Shown in pieces: positions 23,697-32,517 of a stretch of DNA of 64,000 nucleotides. Within the stretch, counting starts at the first letter, position 1; every line of letters starts with the position of its first letter. The notes below the pieces were generated by a model that ran no database searches, was not told the origin of the DNA, and saw only the letters and a program-made list of their open reading frames with translations. The DNA is from Lysobacteraceae bacterium SCN 69-320 (GTDB taxonomy: Bacteria > Pseudomonadota > Gammaproteobacteria > Xanthomonadales > Rhodanobacteraceae). Position numbers and translations under genes: made by a program. The stretch covers positions 372,001-436,000 of the forward strand of contig MEFP01000012.1 of NCBI GenBank assembly GCA_001725155.1, read 5' to 3'.

Positions 23697-26240
23697 ATGC
23701 CGGCCGACCTGTCGCCGGCGCCGGAGGCGCCGCTCGCCGGGCACGGCGCCCCGGAGGGGCTGAGTTCGGAACAGGCGCACGCGCGCCTGCAACGCGACGG
23801 ACCGAACGCGCTGCCGCAGGACCGCAGCATCGGCGTGCCGGCGCTGATCCTCGGCGTGCTGCGCGAACCCATGCTGTTGCTGCTGGCCGGTGCGGCCGCG
23901 CTGTATGCCTTGCTCGGCGATACCTCCGAGGCCGTGCTCATGAGCGCATCCGTCGCTCTGGTCATCGGCACGACCGTGTTCCAGCGCGGCCGCGCGGAGC
24001 GCGCACTGCGCCGGCTGCGGGATCTGGCGAGTCCGACGGCGCTGGTCTGGCGCGACGGCGCGCTCACGCGCCTGGATGCGCGCGAACTCGTCGTCGGCGA
24101 CCTCCTCGTCGTGGAGGAAGGCGACCGCGTTCCGGCCGATGCCGGCATCGTCGGCGCGCACGCGCTGTCGGTCGACGAATCGCTGCTGACCGGCGAGTCG
24201 ATGCCGGTCACCAAGGGACCGGCCGGCACCGGCGCGGACGCCGCCGCGCAGATGCTCTACAGCGGCACCCTGGTCGTCGCCGGCCGCGCCACGGCCCGCG
24301 TCCGCGCCGTCGGCGCGCGCACCCGGATCGGGACGATAGGCGCGTCGCTGAGCGCGATACCGGTCGAGCGGACGCGGACGCAACGCCAGCTCGACCGGCT
24401 CGTCGGCGTGTTCGCCGTGCTGGGCCTGGCCGCCTGCGTTCTCGTCGTCGCCCTGTTCTGGGCCACGCGCGGCAACTTCGTCGACGCGGTCCTGGCCGGC
24501 ATCACACTGGCCATCGCGAACATCCCCGAGGAGTTTCCGGTCGTCCTGACGATCTTTCTCGCGCTGGGCGCCTGGCGCCTGACGCGGCTGCAGGTGCTCG
24601 TGCGCCGGCCGCCCGTGATCGAGACGCTGGGCGCCGTGTCGGTACTCTGCGTCGACAAGACCGGGACGCTGACCGAAAACCGCATGTCGGTGCAGGCGCT
24701 CGCGGCCGATGGCGAGCAGTGGACGGCGGCCGGCCCCGCACCGCCCCCCGCGGCCTTCGATCATCTGCTGCGGCTGGCCGCCCTGGCCGGCGAACCCGTG
24801 CCGACCGACCCGATGGAAAAGGCCGTCATCGAGGCCGCCGGCGGTTCGCACCGGCCCGGCGACGGCGCGATCGTGCAGCGCTATGCGCTGACGCCGCAGC
24901 TGCCGGCGAAGACCCATGTCTGGCGCCCGCAGGGCGCCGCGCGGCTGACAGTGGCCTGCAAGGGCGCGCCGGAGGCCGTGGCCGCCCTGTGCCGCCTCGG
25001 CGCGGACGCGCACGCACGGCTGCTGGCCGAGGCCGCCAGGATGGCCGCCGGCGGCCTGCGCGTGCTGGCCGTCGCCGGGACGGAAGTCGCCGACGACGGC
25101 CAGGCGATGCCCGCATCGCCGGACGGCTTCGATTTCGCGCTCGCCGGACTCGTCGCCTTCGCCGACCCGCTGCGCGCCGAAGTGCCGCAGGCCGTCGCCG
25201 AGGCCCGCGCCGCGGGTGTGCGCCTGGTCATGATCACGGGCGATCATCCGGCGACGGCGCTGGCCATTGCCGCGGCCGCCGGCATCGACGCGCGCCAGGC
25301 GACGACCGGCGACACGCTCGCGGCGCTGGACGAACGCGGCTTCGCCGAAGCCTCCGCCGGCTGCAACGTGTTCGCCCGCGTCACTCCGGAGCAGAAGCTG
25401 CGCCTGGTGCGCGCGCTGCGCGCGGCCGGCGGCGTCGTGGCGATGACCGGCGACGGCGTCAACGACGCCCCGGCACTCAAGGCCGCCGACGTCGGCATCG
25501 CCATGGGCGGCCGCGGCACCGACGTCGCGCGCGAGGCGGCGCAGATCGTGCTGCTCGACGACGGCTTCGCCTCGATCATCGCGGGCATACGCAACGGACG
25601 CATCATCTTCGCCAACATCCGCCGCGCGCTGCGCTACATCCTCGCCGTGCATGTGCCGGTCGCCGGCATGGCGCTGGCGCCGCTGCTGCTCGGCGGGCCG
25701 CTCGTGCTGTCGCCGGTGCTCGTGGTCTTTCTCGAACTCATCATCGACCCGGCCTGCACGCTGGTCTTCGAACGGCAACCCATGCGCCGCGACGTGATGC
25801 GCCTGGCGCCGCGGCCGGCCGCGCAGCCGATCTTCAGCGGCGCCGAGATCGCGCGCGCCCTCGTCGACGGCCTCGCCGGCCTCGCCGGAGCCGCCACGGC
25901 CTATCTGCTCGCCTGGCGCGCGGGCCTGGCCGAGACGGAAATCCGCGCGCTGGCGTTCACGGCCATCGTCGGCGGCAACCTGGCACTGCTCGCGCTGAAC
26001 CGCGACGAGCGCGGCTTCGGCGGCGCGCTGCTCGCGGACAATCCCGCGTTCTGGATCATCGTCGCCGCGACCTCGGCACTGCTCGCGACCGCTCTCTACC
26101 TGCCGGCCGTCGCCGCGGTCTTCCGTTTTTCGGCGCCGGCCGGCTGGATGGCCGCGGCGGCCTTCGTGCTGCCCAGCGCGGCGATCTGCGCGACGCGCCA
26201 GGTCCTGCGCGGATTTCGCCGCGACGCGGCGAGCGGCTGA
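23697..26240 (+). CDS. P-type cation-transporting ATPase (P2-like)
   Basis: This 847-residue pump has all core motifs. The actuator has LLTGES near 165, and the transport helix has NIPEEFPVVLT near 275. The phosphorylated Asp320 lies in CVDKTGTLTENRM. The hinge has MITGDHP and GDGVNDAPALKAADVGIAMG. About eight to ten membrane helices are predicted, four of them in a C-terminal block. The helix-4 motif PEEFP differs slightly from the PEGLP of Ca2+ pumps, so the ion (Ca2+, Mg2+, Mn2+ or other) is open. CtpF, a DosR-regulon pump of M. tuberculosis, is of the same broad class. It is the last gene of the USP unit and is expressed with it by position. Confidence 0.88.
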   Translation: MPADLSPAPEAPLAGHGAPEGLSSEQAHARLQRDGPNALPQDRSIGVPALILGVLREPMLLLLAGAAALYALLGDTSEAVLMSASVALVIGTTVFQRGRAERALRRLRDLASPTALVWRDGALTRLDARELVVGDLLVVEEGDRVPADAGIVGAHALSVDESLLTGESMPVTKGPAGTGADAAAQMLYSGTLVVAGRATARVRAVGARTRIGTIGASLSAIPVERTRTQRQLDRLVGVFAVLGLAACVLVVALFWATRGNFVDAVLAGITLAIANIPEEFPVVLTIFLALGAWRLTRLQVLVRRPPVIETLGAVSVLCVDKTGTLTENRMSVQALAADGEQWTAAGPAPPPAAFDHLLRLAALAGEPVPTDPMEKAVIEAAGGSHRPGDGAIVQRYALTPQLPAKTHVWRPQGAARLTVACKGAPEAVAALCRLGADAHARLLAEAARMAAGGLRVLAVAGTEVADDGQAMPASPDGFDFALAGLVAFADPLRAEVPQAVAEARAAGVRLVMITGDHPATALAIAAAAGIDARQATTGDTLAALDERGFAEASAGCNVFARVTPEQKLRLVRALRAAGGVVAMTGDGVNDAPALKAADVGIAMGGRGTDVAREAAQIVLLDDGFASIIAGIRNGRIIFANIRRALRYILAVHVPVAGMALAPLLLGGPLVLSPVLVVFLELIIDPACTLVFERQPMRRDVMRLAPRPAAQPIFSGAEIARALVDGLAGLAGAATAYLLAWRAGLAETEIRALAFTAIVGGNLALLALNRDERGFGGALLADNPAFWIIVAATSALLATALYLPAVAAVFRFSAPAGWMAAAAFVLPSAAICATRQVLRGFRRDAASG

Positions 26241-26444
26241 GTTGCCGCATCGGCACGGTTCGGCGAGCGGGGAACCCGCGTCTTCGGTGAGCCCCGGCCG
26301 TCATCGTCGTCGCCGTGACTCCGATGAGCGCATGCCGTGTGACGACAGGCAGGCCCCGAACCGCCTTGCCGCGAGGATAGCCGCACACGCCGACGCCCGC
26401 GGCGTCCGATGGCGGAGGCCGCGGGCGCCCGCAGGGCGCGGCAT

Positions 26445-27023
26445 TCAGAGCGTCAGGCGATAGATCACCTGCATCGCATCGTCCGGGTCCGGCCGGCATG
26501 CGAAACCGAGCCCGGCGGCGAGATCGCGCATCGCGCCGTTCTCGGCCAGGTCGATCGACACCATCTCGCGGATGCCGCGTTCGCGCGCGATCGCGATCAG
26601 ATGCTTCATCAGCACGGTCGCCAGGCCCCGGTGCTGCCACTCGTCGGACACCGTGACTGCGCACTCGCAGCTGCCATCGGCGGCGATGCCGTAGCGCGCA
26701 ACGCCGATCTCCTGCTTGGCGCCGTCGCGATGCACCAGCGCGACGAGCGCCATGTCGTGCTCGTAGTCGATGTCGGTGAAACGCCGGATCATCTCCGGGC
26801 TGGGTTCGCCGATCTGGCCGAGGAAGCGCATACGCCGCGACTGCGGCGACAGGCGCCGGATGAAATTGCGCTCCAGCTCGGCATCGGCCTTGCCGATCGG
26901 GCGGATCAGCACGTGGGTACCATCGCTCAGCAACTCGACCCAGTGCAGCGTGTCCGGCGACAGCGGACGCGTTGCCAGCGCTTGCGCGGACGGCGCTTCG
27001 GACAGCGGCGGTTTCGTAGTCAT
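26445..27023 (-). CDS. GNAT-family acetyltransferase
   Basis: This 192-residue GNAT protein has VLIRPIGKADAELERNFIRRLSP at the N-terminal side. It then shows the strand CECAVTVSDEWQHRGLATVLM with the acetyl-CoA loop (Q-H-R-G-L-A), and motif B in LAENGAMRDLAAGLGF. The N-terminal half resembles the GNAT domain that follows acyl-CoA-synthetase-like regions in protein lysine acetyltransferases of the Pat type. Protein acetylation is therefore a reasonable but unproven guess. The ATG at 27023 lies 61.5 bases from the centre of an FNR-type box and is divergent from the Cys-motif membrane protein. Confidence 0.82.
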   Translation of the reverse strand: MTTKPPLSEAPSAQALATRPLSPDTLHWVELLSDGTHVLIRPIGKADAELERNFIRRLSPQSRRMRFLGQIGEPSPEMIRRFTDIDYEHDMALVALVHRDGAKQEIGVARYGIAADGSCECAVTVSDEWQHRGLATVLMKHLIAIARERGIREMVSIDLAENGAMRDLAAGLGFACRPDPDDAMQVIYRLTL

Positions 27024-27077
27024 GACGATTCTCCGAGGAAGGCGAGGCGATCGTGCGCCCGCATCGCCTCGGGCGGA

Positions 27078-27091
27078 TTGATCTGTATCAA
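27078..27091 (-). promoter_or_regulatory. FNR/ANR-type box TTGATCTGTATCAA (GNAT gene)
   Basis: Exact FNR consensus half-sites TTGAT and ATCAA, centred 61.5 bases upstream of the GNAT start at 27023. Confidence 0.78.
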
Positions 27092-27108
27092 CCGGCCCGC
27101 AGCGGCCA

Positions 27109-27122
27109 TTGACCTGCCTCAA
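27109..27122 (+). promoter_or_regulatory. FNR/ANR-type box TTGACCTGCCTCAA (Cys-motif membrane protein)
   Basis: Half-sites TTGAC and CTCAA, centred 65.5 bases before the GTG at 27181. A -10-like GATACT at 27145-27150 is at the right distance. Confidence 0.68.
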
Positions 27123-27180
27123 GCCCGTGCCGCCGAGCAGCCGCGATACTGCCGGACGCCACCTTGCCGGGAGACTTGCC

Positions 27181-27774
27181 GTGAACGCCACCATCGCCGA
27201 TCTTGTCCGGCGCCTGCGCACCCTGGAGGACGAGCTGGAAGTGCAGCTCGCCCTGGCCCGCGCGGATCTGCAGGTCCGCGTCGAGGACGGCCGGATCGCC
27301 TTCGAGCAGGCGGTCCAGCGGCGTCATCGGGCGATGAAGTCCCGGCTGCTGCGCTATGTGTTCGGCGCGCGCGCGCTGATCGCCCTGACCGCGCCGCTGA
27401 TCTATGCGCTGATCGTCCCCTTCGCGCTGCTCGACCTGTTCGTCACGATCTACCAGGCCGTCTGCTTTCCGGTCTACGGCATCGCCAAGGTGCGCCGGCG
27501 CGATTACCTGGTCTTCGACCGGCGCTATCTGGGCTATCTGAACCTGCTGGAAAAACTCAACTGCGCCTACTGCTCGTACGCCAACGGCGTCATCGCCTAC
27601 GTGCGCGAGATCGGCGCCCGCACCGAGCAGTACTGGTGTCCGATCAAGCATGCGCGCCGACTCGCCGCCGCCCACCCCCGCTATGCGAACTTCGTCGACT
27701 ACGGCGACGCCGACGCCTGGCGCAACGAGACCGAAGCGCTGCGGCGCCAGCTGCGCGAGCCGCCCAGCCCCTGA
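27181..27774 (+). CDS. Conserved membrane protein with CxxC motif, function unknown
   Basis: The protein has 197 residues from a GTG start with GGGAG about 9 bases upstream. It opens with an N-terminal helical, probably coiled-coil part (TIADLVRRLRTLEDELEVQL). One long or two short membrane segments follow (LIALTAPLIYALIVPFALLDLFVTIYQAVCF). The cytosolic C-terminal part carries NCAYCSYANGVIAYVREI and TEQYWCPIKHARR. The C-x-x-C pair and the later Cys-Pro-x-Lys could bind metal or act in thiol chemistry. I recall similar uncharacterised proteins in facultative anaerobes of the Proteobacteria. The divergent FNR-type boxes point to a low-oxygen role. Confidence 0.65.
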   Translation: MNATIADLVRRLRTLEDELEVQLALARADLQVRVEDGRIAFEQAVQRRHRAMKSRLLRYVFGARALIALTAPLIYALIVPFALLDLFVTIYQAVCFPVYGIAKVRRRDYLVFDRRYLGYLNLLEKLNCAYCSYANGVIAYVREIGARTEQYWCPIKHARRLAAAHPRYANFVDYGDADAWRNETEALRRQLREPPSP

Positions 27775-27796
27775 GGATCGGCCGACACGCATTCAG

Positions 27797-27810
27797 TTGA
27801 TGCCGATCAA
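27797..27810 (+). promoter_or_regulatory. FNR/ANR-type box TTGATGCCGATCAA (MacAB-type operon)
   Basis: Exact consensus half-sites. Identical over 14 bases to the boxes at 31790 and 35179. The centre is 72.5 bases before the ATG at 27876 but only 33.5 before the GTG at 27837, which argues for the later start. A TAGCGT at 27833-27838 fits a -10. Confidence 0.75.
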
Positions 27811-27875
27811 ACGGCGCTGCTGCGATCGGCGCTAGCGTGAATGCCGCGAAAACCGCTGCCTCTCTCCGGACCGCC

Positions 27876-29132
27876 ATGGGCGCCACGCCTGCCATAGAAC
27901 TGGAACGCCTGCTGGGTACTTCCGCCGGCCGCCGCTGGCGCCGCTTGCCGTACGTCCTGCTCGCCGTCGCACTCGCGGCGGCCGCGGCCTACGGGCTCTG
28001 GTCCGGCCTGCGCCGGCCGTCGGCCGCCCCCGTCTATCAGACTGCCGCCGCCGCGCGCGGCGACATCACGGTCCAGGTGTCCGCCACGGGAAACCTGAAG
28101 CCGACCACCCAGGTGGATGTCGGCAGCGAGCTGTCGGGCATCATCGAGAGCGTCGCCGTCGACGCCAATGCCCAGGTGCGCGCCGGCCAGGTACTGGCGC
28201 AGCTGGACACGGCCAGGCTGCGTGACCAGGCGGACAAATCACGCAGCGCGGTGACGTCGGCCCAGGCGCAGACCCGCCTCGCCGAAGCGACCGCGCACGA
28301 GGCGGAACTGACCTTGCAGCGCCTGCGCGGCATCGCACGCCTGAGCGCCGGCAAGCTGCCCGCGCAAGCGGAGCTGGACGCCGCCGAAGCCGCGCTCGCG
28401 CGCGCCCGGGCCGCGGTCGCCGGCGCCGCCGCCGACACGCTGCAGGCACGCGCCGCGCTGCATGCGGACGAGACCAACCTGGCCAAGGCCTCGATACGCT
28501 CGCCGATCGACGGCGTCGTCCTGGCGCGCAAGATCGAGCCGGGCCAGACCGTCGCCGCCTCACTGCAGGCGCCGGTACTGTTCACGATCGCGCAGACCCT
28601 GTCGCAAATGGAGCTCGACGTCGATGTGGACGAAGCCGACGTCGGCGGCGTGCGCGACGGCATGGAGGCCACGTTCTCGGTCGATGCGTATCCGGCGCGG
28701 ACCTACCGCGCGCGCGTGCGCCGCGTCGACCTGGGTTCGCAGGTCAAGGACGGCGTGGTGTCGTACGTCGCCGTGCTCGATGTGGACAACGCCGATCTGT
28801 CGCTGCGGCCCGGCATGACCGCTACGGCGGAGATCGTCACGGCCACCGTCCGCGATGCCGTGCTCGTGCCCAGTGCGGCCCTGCGCTTCCAGCCCGAGGC
28901 ACAGTCCCAGGCGCAGGGTTCGGGCAGCCTCGTCGAGCGTCTCCTGCCGCGCATGCCGCGAACGGCCGCGACGAAATCGTCGCGCGGCGCGCACCAGGTC
29001 TGGATCCTTCGCGACGGCCTGCCGCAGGCGGTCGACGTCGTGGTCGGTGCCAGCGACGGGCAGCAGACCGAAATCGTCTCGGGCCTGGCCGCGGGAACGC
29101 GCGTGATCACCGAAACGGCCGCGTCGCCGTGA
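27876..29132 (+). CDS. MacA/HlyD-type periplasmic adaptor subunit
   Basis: This 418-residue protein has one N-terminal membrane anchor (YVLLAVALAAAAAYGLW). A barrel-sandwich and lipoyl-like region begins at ARGDITVQVSATGNLKPTTQVDVGSELSG, and a long Ala-rich helical hairpin (about 105-190) includes repeated A-x-A-x-L heptads. The second lipoyl half (ASIRSPIDGVVLARKIEPGQTV) and a beta barrel follow. It links the inner-membrane ABC transporter to an outer-membrane channel. An upstream GTG at 27837 is in frame, but the FNR-type box position favours 27876. Its stop overlaps the ATPase start (GTGA). No outer-membrane TolC-like gene lies in the window. Confidence 0.85.
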   Translation: MGATPAIELERLLGTSAGRRWRRLPYVLLAVALAAAAAYGLWSGLRRPSAAPVYQTAAAARGDITVQVSATGNLKPTTQVDVGSELSGIIESVAVDANAQVRAGQVLAQLDTARLRDQADKSRSAVTSAQAQTRLAEATAHEAELTLQRLRGIARLSAGKLPAQAELDAAEAALARARAAVAGAAADTLQARAALHADETNLAKASIRSPIDGVVLARKIEPGQTVAASLQAPVLFTIAQTLSQMELDVDVDEADVGGVRDGMEATFSVDAYPARTYRARVRRVDLGSQVKDGVVSYVAVLDVDNADLSLRPGMTATAEIVTATVRDAVLVPSAALRFQPEAQSQAQGSGSLVERLLPRMPRTAATKSSRGAHQVWILRDGLPQAVDVVVGASDGQQTEIVSGLAAGTRVITETAASP

Positions 29133-29839
29133 GCGTGCCGGCCGCACCGGACGTTCCGCTGCTGCGCCTGCGCGGAGTGACCAAGTCCTACGGTACGGGC
29201 GACGCCCTGCTGCAGGCGCTGCGCGGCGTCGACCTCGAAGTGCGCGAGGGCGAATTCGTCGCGATCATGGGCCCGAGCGGCTCGGGCAAATCGACGGCGA
29301 TGAACATCCTCGGCTGCCTCGACGTGCCGACGACGGGCAGCTACGAATTCCGCGGCATCGCCGTCGAGAAGCTCTCGCGCAACCAGCGCGCCTTGCTGCG
29401 CCGCCACTGCCTGGGCTTCGTGTTTCAGGGCTACAACCTGCTGGCCCGCACGTCGGCACTGGAGAACGTGGAATTGCCGCTGCTCTATCGCGGCGAGACG
29501 ACGGCCGCGCGCCACGCGCAGGCGCGGGCCGCGCTGGAAGCCGTCGGGCTCGGCGACCGCGTGCGGCATACGCCGGCCGAACTGTCCGGCGGCCAGCAGC
29601 AGCGCGTAGCCATTGCACGTGCCATGGTCACGCAACCCGATGTGCTGCTGGCCGACGAACCCACCGGCAATCTCGACACGCAGCGCAGCGGCGAGATCAT
29701 GCAGATCATCGCGGCGCTGAATCGCGATCGCGGCATCACCGTGCTGATGGTCACGCATGAACCCGACATGGCGGCCTACGCGCACCGCGTGATCCGTTTC
29801 GTCGACGGGCGCGTCGACAGCGACGAGCGCCGGCCGTGA
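29129..29839 (+). CDS. MacB/LolD-type ABC transporter ATP-binding protein
   Basis: The 236-residue ATPase has Walker A GPSGSGKST (48-56), the Q loop in FVFQGYNLL, the signature LSGGQQQR near 148, Walker B VLLADEP and the switch His in VTHEPD. The CYEFRG-like insertion and the sequence spacing match the LolD/MacB/FtsE group, which work with permeases that do not themselves import. It overlaps its neighbours by GTGA at both ends, so adaptor, ATPase and permease are made together. Confidence 0.9.
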   Translation: MSVPAAPDVPLLRLRGVTKSYGTGDALLQALRGVDLEVREGEFVAIMGPSGSGKSTAMNILGCLDVPTTGSYEFRGIAVEKLSRNQRALLRRHCLGFVFQGYNLLARTSALENVELPLLYRGETTAARHAQARAALEAVGLGDRVRHTPAELSGGQQQRVAIARAMVTQPDVLLADEPTGNLDTQRSGEIMQIIAALNRDRGITVLMVTHEPDMAAYAHRVIRFVDGRVDSDERRP

Positions 29840-31044
29840 TCTGGAACGCGCTGCTGCTTTCGCTGAAGGAGATCCGGCGCAATCTTCTGCGCTCTTTTCT
29901 CACCATTCTCGGCGTCGTCATCGGTGTCGGCGCGGTCATCACCATGGTCACTCTCGGCAACGGCGCGACGCGCGCGATCGCCGACCAGATCGAAAGTCTC
30001 GGCAGCAACATGCTGATCCTGCGCCCCGGCCAGCGGTTCGGCGCCGGCCGCGACTCCGCCGCCGCAGCGCCGCTCAAGCTCGCCGACGCCCGCGCCGTCG
30101 CCGAGCAGATCACCGCGCTCGACGCCGTGGTGCCCTCGGTGACGCACGCGGCGGTCGTGGTCCGCTTCGCTGCCAACTGGTCGACGACCGTGGTCGGCGC
30201 CACGCCGGCGTATCTACGCGCCAGAAAATGGCCGCTGACGCAGGGCCGTCTCTACAGCGACGCGGAGGATCGCGCCGGCAAGGCGCTCTGCGTCGTCGGC
30301 GAAACGGTGCGGCGCGAGCTGTTCGGCCGCGAAAATCCCATCGGCGGGGCGATCCGCATCCGCGGCTTCTCCTGCGAGGTCATCGGCCTGCTCGCAGCCA
30401 AGGGGCAGGCCGCCATGGGCATGGACCAGGACGACGTCGTCCTGATGCCGCTGCATACGGTGCAGCGCCGGCTGATCGGCAACCAGGACGTCGCGGCCAT
30501 CCTGCTCGCGGTGTCGCCGGGCGCCTCGATCGACCACGCCAAGGCGGCCGTCGAACGGCTGATGCGCGAACGGCGGCGCATCGGCGAGGGCGAGAACGAC
30601 GACTTCAACGTACTCGACACGCGCCAGATCGCCGACGCGCTGTCGAGCACCACGCGCGTCATGACCATGCTGCTCAGCGCGGTCGCGGCGGTCAGTCTGC
30701 TCGTCGGCGGCATCGGCATCATGAACATCATGCTGGTCTCGGTGACCGAACGGACGCGCGAAATCGGCATCCGTCTGGCCATCGGCGCCCTGGAGCACGA
30801 GGTGCTGCTGCAGTTCCTCATCGAGGCCGTGGTGCTTTCCGCGCTCGGCGGACTGACCGGCATCGCACTCGCGGCGATCGGCTCAGCCTGGGCCGCCACG
30901 GCGATGCACATTCCGTTTCTGTTCGATCTGCAGATCAACCTGCTCGCCTTCGCGTTCTCGGCCGCGATCGGCGTGCTGTTCGGCTATTTTCCGGCGCGGC
31001 GCGCGGCGCGCCTGGACCCGATCGAGGCGCTGCGCCACGAGTGA
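29836..31044 (+). CDS. MacB-type ABC transporter permease
   Basis: The protein has 402 residues with the MacB topology. One membrane helix (LLRSFLTILGVVIGVGAVITMVT) comes first. A large periplasmic domain (about 45-270) includes GSNMLILRPGQ and ENPIGGAIRIRG. Three C-terminal helices (FtsX domain) start at LLSAVAAVSLLVGGIGIMNIMLVSVTERTREIGIRLAIGA, ending with the coupling segment FPARRAARLDPIEALRHE. The complex would export a peptide, siderophore, antibiotic or lipoprotein-like substrate. The permease lacks a fused ATPase, unlike E. coli MacB; the separate ATPase gene supplies it. Confidence 0.9.
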   Translation: MIWNALLLSLKEIRRNLLRSFLTILGVVIGVGAVITMVTLGNGATRAIADQIESLGSNMLILRPGQRFGAGRDSAAAAPLKLADARAVAEQITALDAVVPSVTHAAVVVRFAANWSTTVVGATPAYLRARKWPLTQGRLYSDAEDRAGKALCVVGETVRRELFGRENPIGGAIRIRGFSCEVIGLLAAKGQAAMGMDQDDVVLMPLHTVQRRLIGNQDVAAILLAVSPGASIDHAKAAVERLMRERRRIGEGENDDFNVLDTRQIADALSSTTRVMTMLLSAVAAVSLLVGGIGIMNIMLVSVTERTREIGIRLAIGALEHEVLLQFLIEAVVLSALGGLTGIALAAIGSAWAATAMHIPFLFDLQINLLAFAFSAAIGVLFGYFPARRAARLDPIEALRHE

Positions 31045-31138
31045 GCCCGGCGTCGCGGACGAGGTCGGCCGCACGGTTATCCCTGTCCGCAGCGGGGCAC
31101 CGGCCGCGTGCGTGGCACTGCCGGCGCGCCGCTACGGC

Positions 31139-31717
31139 TCAGCGGCCCTGCGCGCCGAGCTGGGCGAGCCGCCGCAACGCGCGCGCGCGCACAGCCGGCA
31201 CGCCGACCAGGCCGATGCGCGTCTCGCGCACCGGCGCGAAACCGCAGAAACCCAGAATGCTGCGGCGCAGTGCGCGCGTGCCGTGGCCGCCGTACCACCA
31301 GCGATAGACCGGTGCCGGCATACCCATGGTCACGATCACGCGGGCGCTGCGCCCGCGCAGCAGCGCCTCGGGAAAGCGGCGCGGCTCGGCGCGGTGGGAA
31401 AAGCCCGGCCGCAGCACCTGTTCGAAGAACGCCTTGAGTCGCGCCGGCATCATGCCGAGCCAGAGCGGATGCACGATCAGCAGATGGTCGGCCCAGCGGA
31501 TCTGCTCCTGCACCTGCTGCAGCGGTTCCGGCACCGGCGCCGAATTGAACGCTTCCTCGTTCGGCAGCCAGTCCAACGGCAGGCGCGCGACCTCGATGCG
31601 GCGCAGTTCGCGGCCCGCGGTTTGCGCCGCCGTGGCGTAGGCATCGGCCAGGGCGTGACAGAAATGCCCGCCGGCGGGATCGGGATGGCCCTGGACAATA
31701 AGGATTCGGCTGCCCAT
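31139..31717 (-). CDS. Flavodoxin-fold NAD(P)H oxidoreductase
   Basis: This 192-residue protein belongs to the NQO1/KefF/MdaB-like flavodoxin-fold group. RILIVQGHPDPAGGHFCHALADAY is the FMN/FAD phosphate loop, and HPLWLGMMPARLKAFFEQVLRPGF is the hallmark central motif. VIVTMGMPAPVYRWWYGG shapes the flavin and substrate pocket. It likely reduces quinones or similar acceptors by two electrons using NAD(P)H. It is convergent with the permease gene. The FNR-type box at 31790 is centred 79.5 bases upstream; GATGAT on the minus strand at 31762-31767 fits as -10. Confidence 0.85.
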   Translation of the reverse strand: MGSRILIVQGHPDPAGGHFCHALADAYATAAQTAGRELRRIEVARLPLDWLPNEEAFNSAPVPEPLQQVQEQIRWADHLLIVHPLWLGMMPARLKAFFEQVLRPGFSHRAEPRRFPEALLRGRSARVIVTMGMPAPVYRWWYGGHGTRALRRSILGFCGFAPVRETRIGLVGVPAVRARALRRLAQLGAQGR

Positions 31718-31789
31718 GCGACGACCTGCTGCGCGCGCCGCGGCTGCGGCTTTCGCCGACGATCATCAGCCGCAGCGCGGATTCGCGTG

Positions 31790-31803
31790 TTGATGCCGAT
31801 CAA
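31790..31803 (-). promoter_or_regulatory. FNR/ANR-type box TTGATGCCGATCAA (flavodoxin-fold oxidoreductase)
   Basis: Exact consensus half-sites with the same GCCG spacer as the boxes at 27797 and 35179. Confidence 0.75.
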
Positions 31804-31861
31804 CCGCCCGAACGCGCGACGCCGGCCCGCAGGCGCCGGCCGCGTCGCGTCGCGGCCCGCT

Positions 31862-32299
31862 TCAGCGCACGACGAGCACCGGGATCGCCGAGTGCGTCAG
31901 CACCTTCTGCGTGACGCTACCGAGCATCAGCGCAGCCATGCCGCGGCGACCGTGCGAAGCCATGACGACGAGATCGCAGCCCTGCTCCTCGGCGGCCGCG
32001 ATGATCGCCGCATAGGGGTCATCGGAATAGACGAACACCGTCGTCGCGCGCGCGCCAGCCGACTCGACCTCGCTGCGCCAGTCGGCCAGCAAGGTCGCCG
32101 CGCGCTTTTCCGCATAGGCGGTATAGGACTGTTGCGATTCCTCGATCTGGCCTGGGCGGTAATCCAGCACGTGGAACGGCGGGATGGTATGAAAGCCGAC
32201 CAGCTCGGCCCGCAGCGGCTCGGCCAGCTCTGCGGCGAGCCGCGCGGCGCGCCGGGAACCTTCGGAGCCATCGGTGGGAACCAGGATACGTTTGAACAT
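31862..32299 (-). CDS. Universal stress protein
   Basis: The 145-residue single-domain protein has the complete ATP-binding pattern. FKRILVPTDGSEGS stands at the N terminus and VVMASHGRRGMAALMLGSVTQKVL carries the full G-2x-G-9x-G-S/T motif. SAIPVLVVR closes the fold. It is therefore the most canonical of the three USPs in this window and should bind ATP. An FNR-type box at 32402 lies exactly midway between its start and the start of the divergent alcohol dehydrogenase gene. Confidence 0.9.
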   Translation of the reverse strand: MFKRILVPTDGSEGSRRAARLAAELAEPLRAELVGFHTIPPFHVLDYRPGQIEESQQSYTAYAEKRAATLLADWRSEVESAGARATTVFVYSDDPYAAIIAAAEEQGCDLVVMASHGRRGMAALMLGSVTQKVLTHSAIPVLVVR

Positions 32300-32401
32300 G
32301 GCTATTTCTCCGCCGGGAGGAAAGCAGAAAGCAGTACGCCGCGGGCCGGGAGACCGTCACCGCCGGCAGCGCCACTAGGCCAGACGTCGCCGCCGGCGAC
32401 A

Positions 32402-32415
32402 TTGATTCAGGTCAA
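32402..32415. promoter_or_regulatory. FNR/ANR-type box TTGATTCAGGTCAA between divergent USP and ADH
   Basis: Half-sites TTGAT and GTCAA. The centre is 109.5 bases from each of the two start codons, so it could serve either or both. Confidence 0.68.
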
Positions 32416-32517
32416 TGGGGACCCTGTCCGCGTCACGGCGCCGCAGGCCGGCACTCCGCCGGACGACGGCGTAGCATGCTTTGTGGCCGCTCCGGTCCGG
32501 AGCACGGAGAGTTCGTC

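Noticed and set aside
22086-25778. A very long open frame on the minus strand (over 1200 codons) opposite the stress proteins and the P-type ATPase
   Set aside because: It is an antisense shadow produced by high third-position GC. The plus-strand proteins have clear catalytic motifs, and the antisense translation is a low-complexity mix of Arg, Gly, Ala, Gln and His.
26421-26432. Perfect palindrome gcgggcgcccgc between two convergent genes as a terminator
   Set aside because: There is no T run on either side, and such palindromes are expected by chance in DNA of this GC content.
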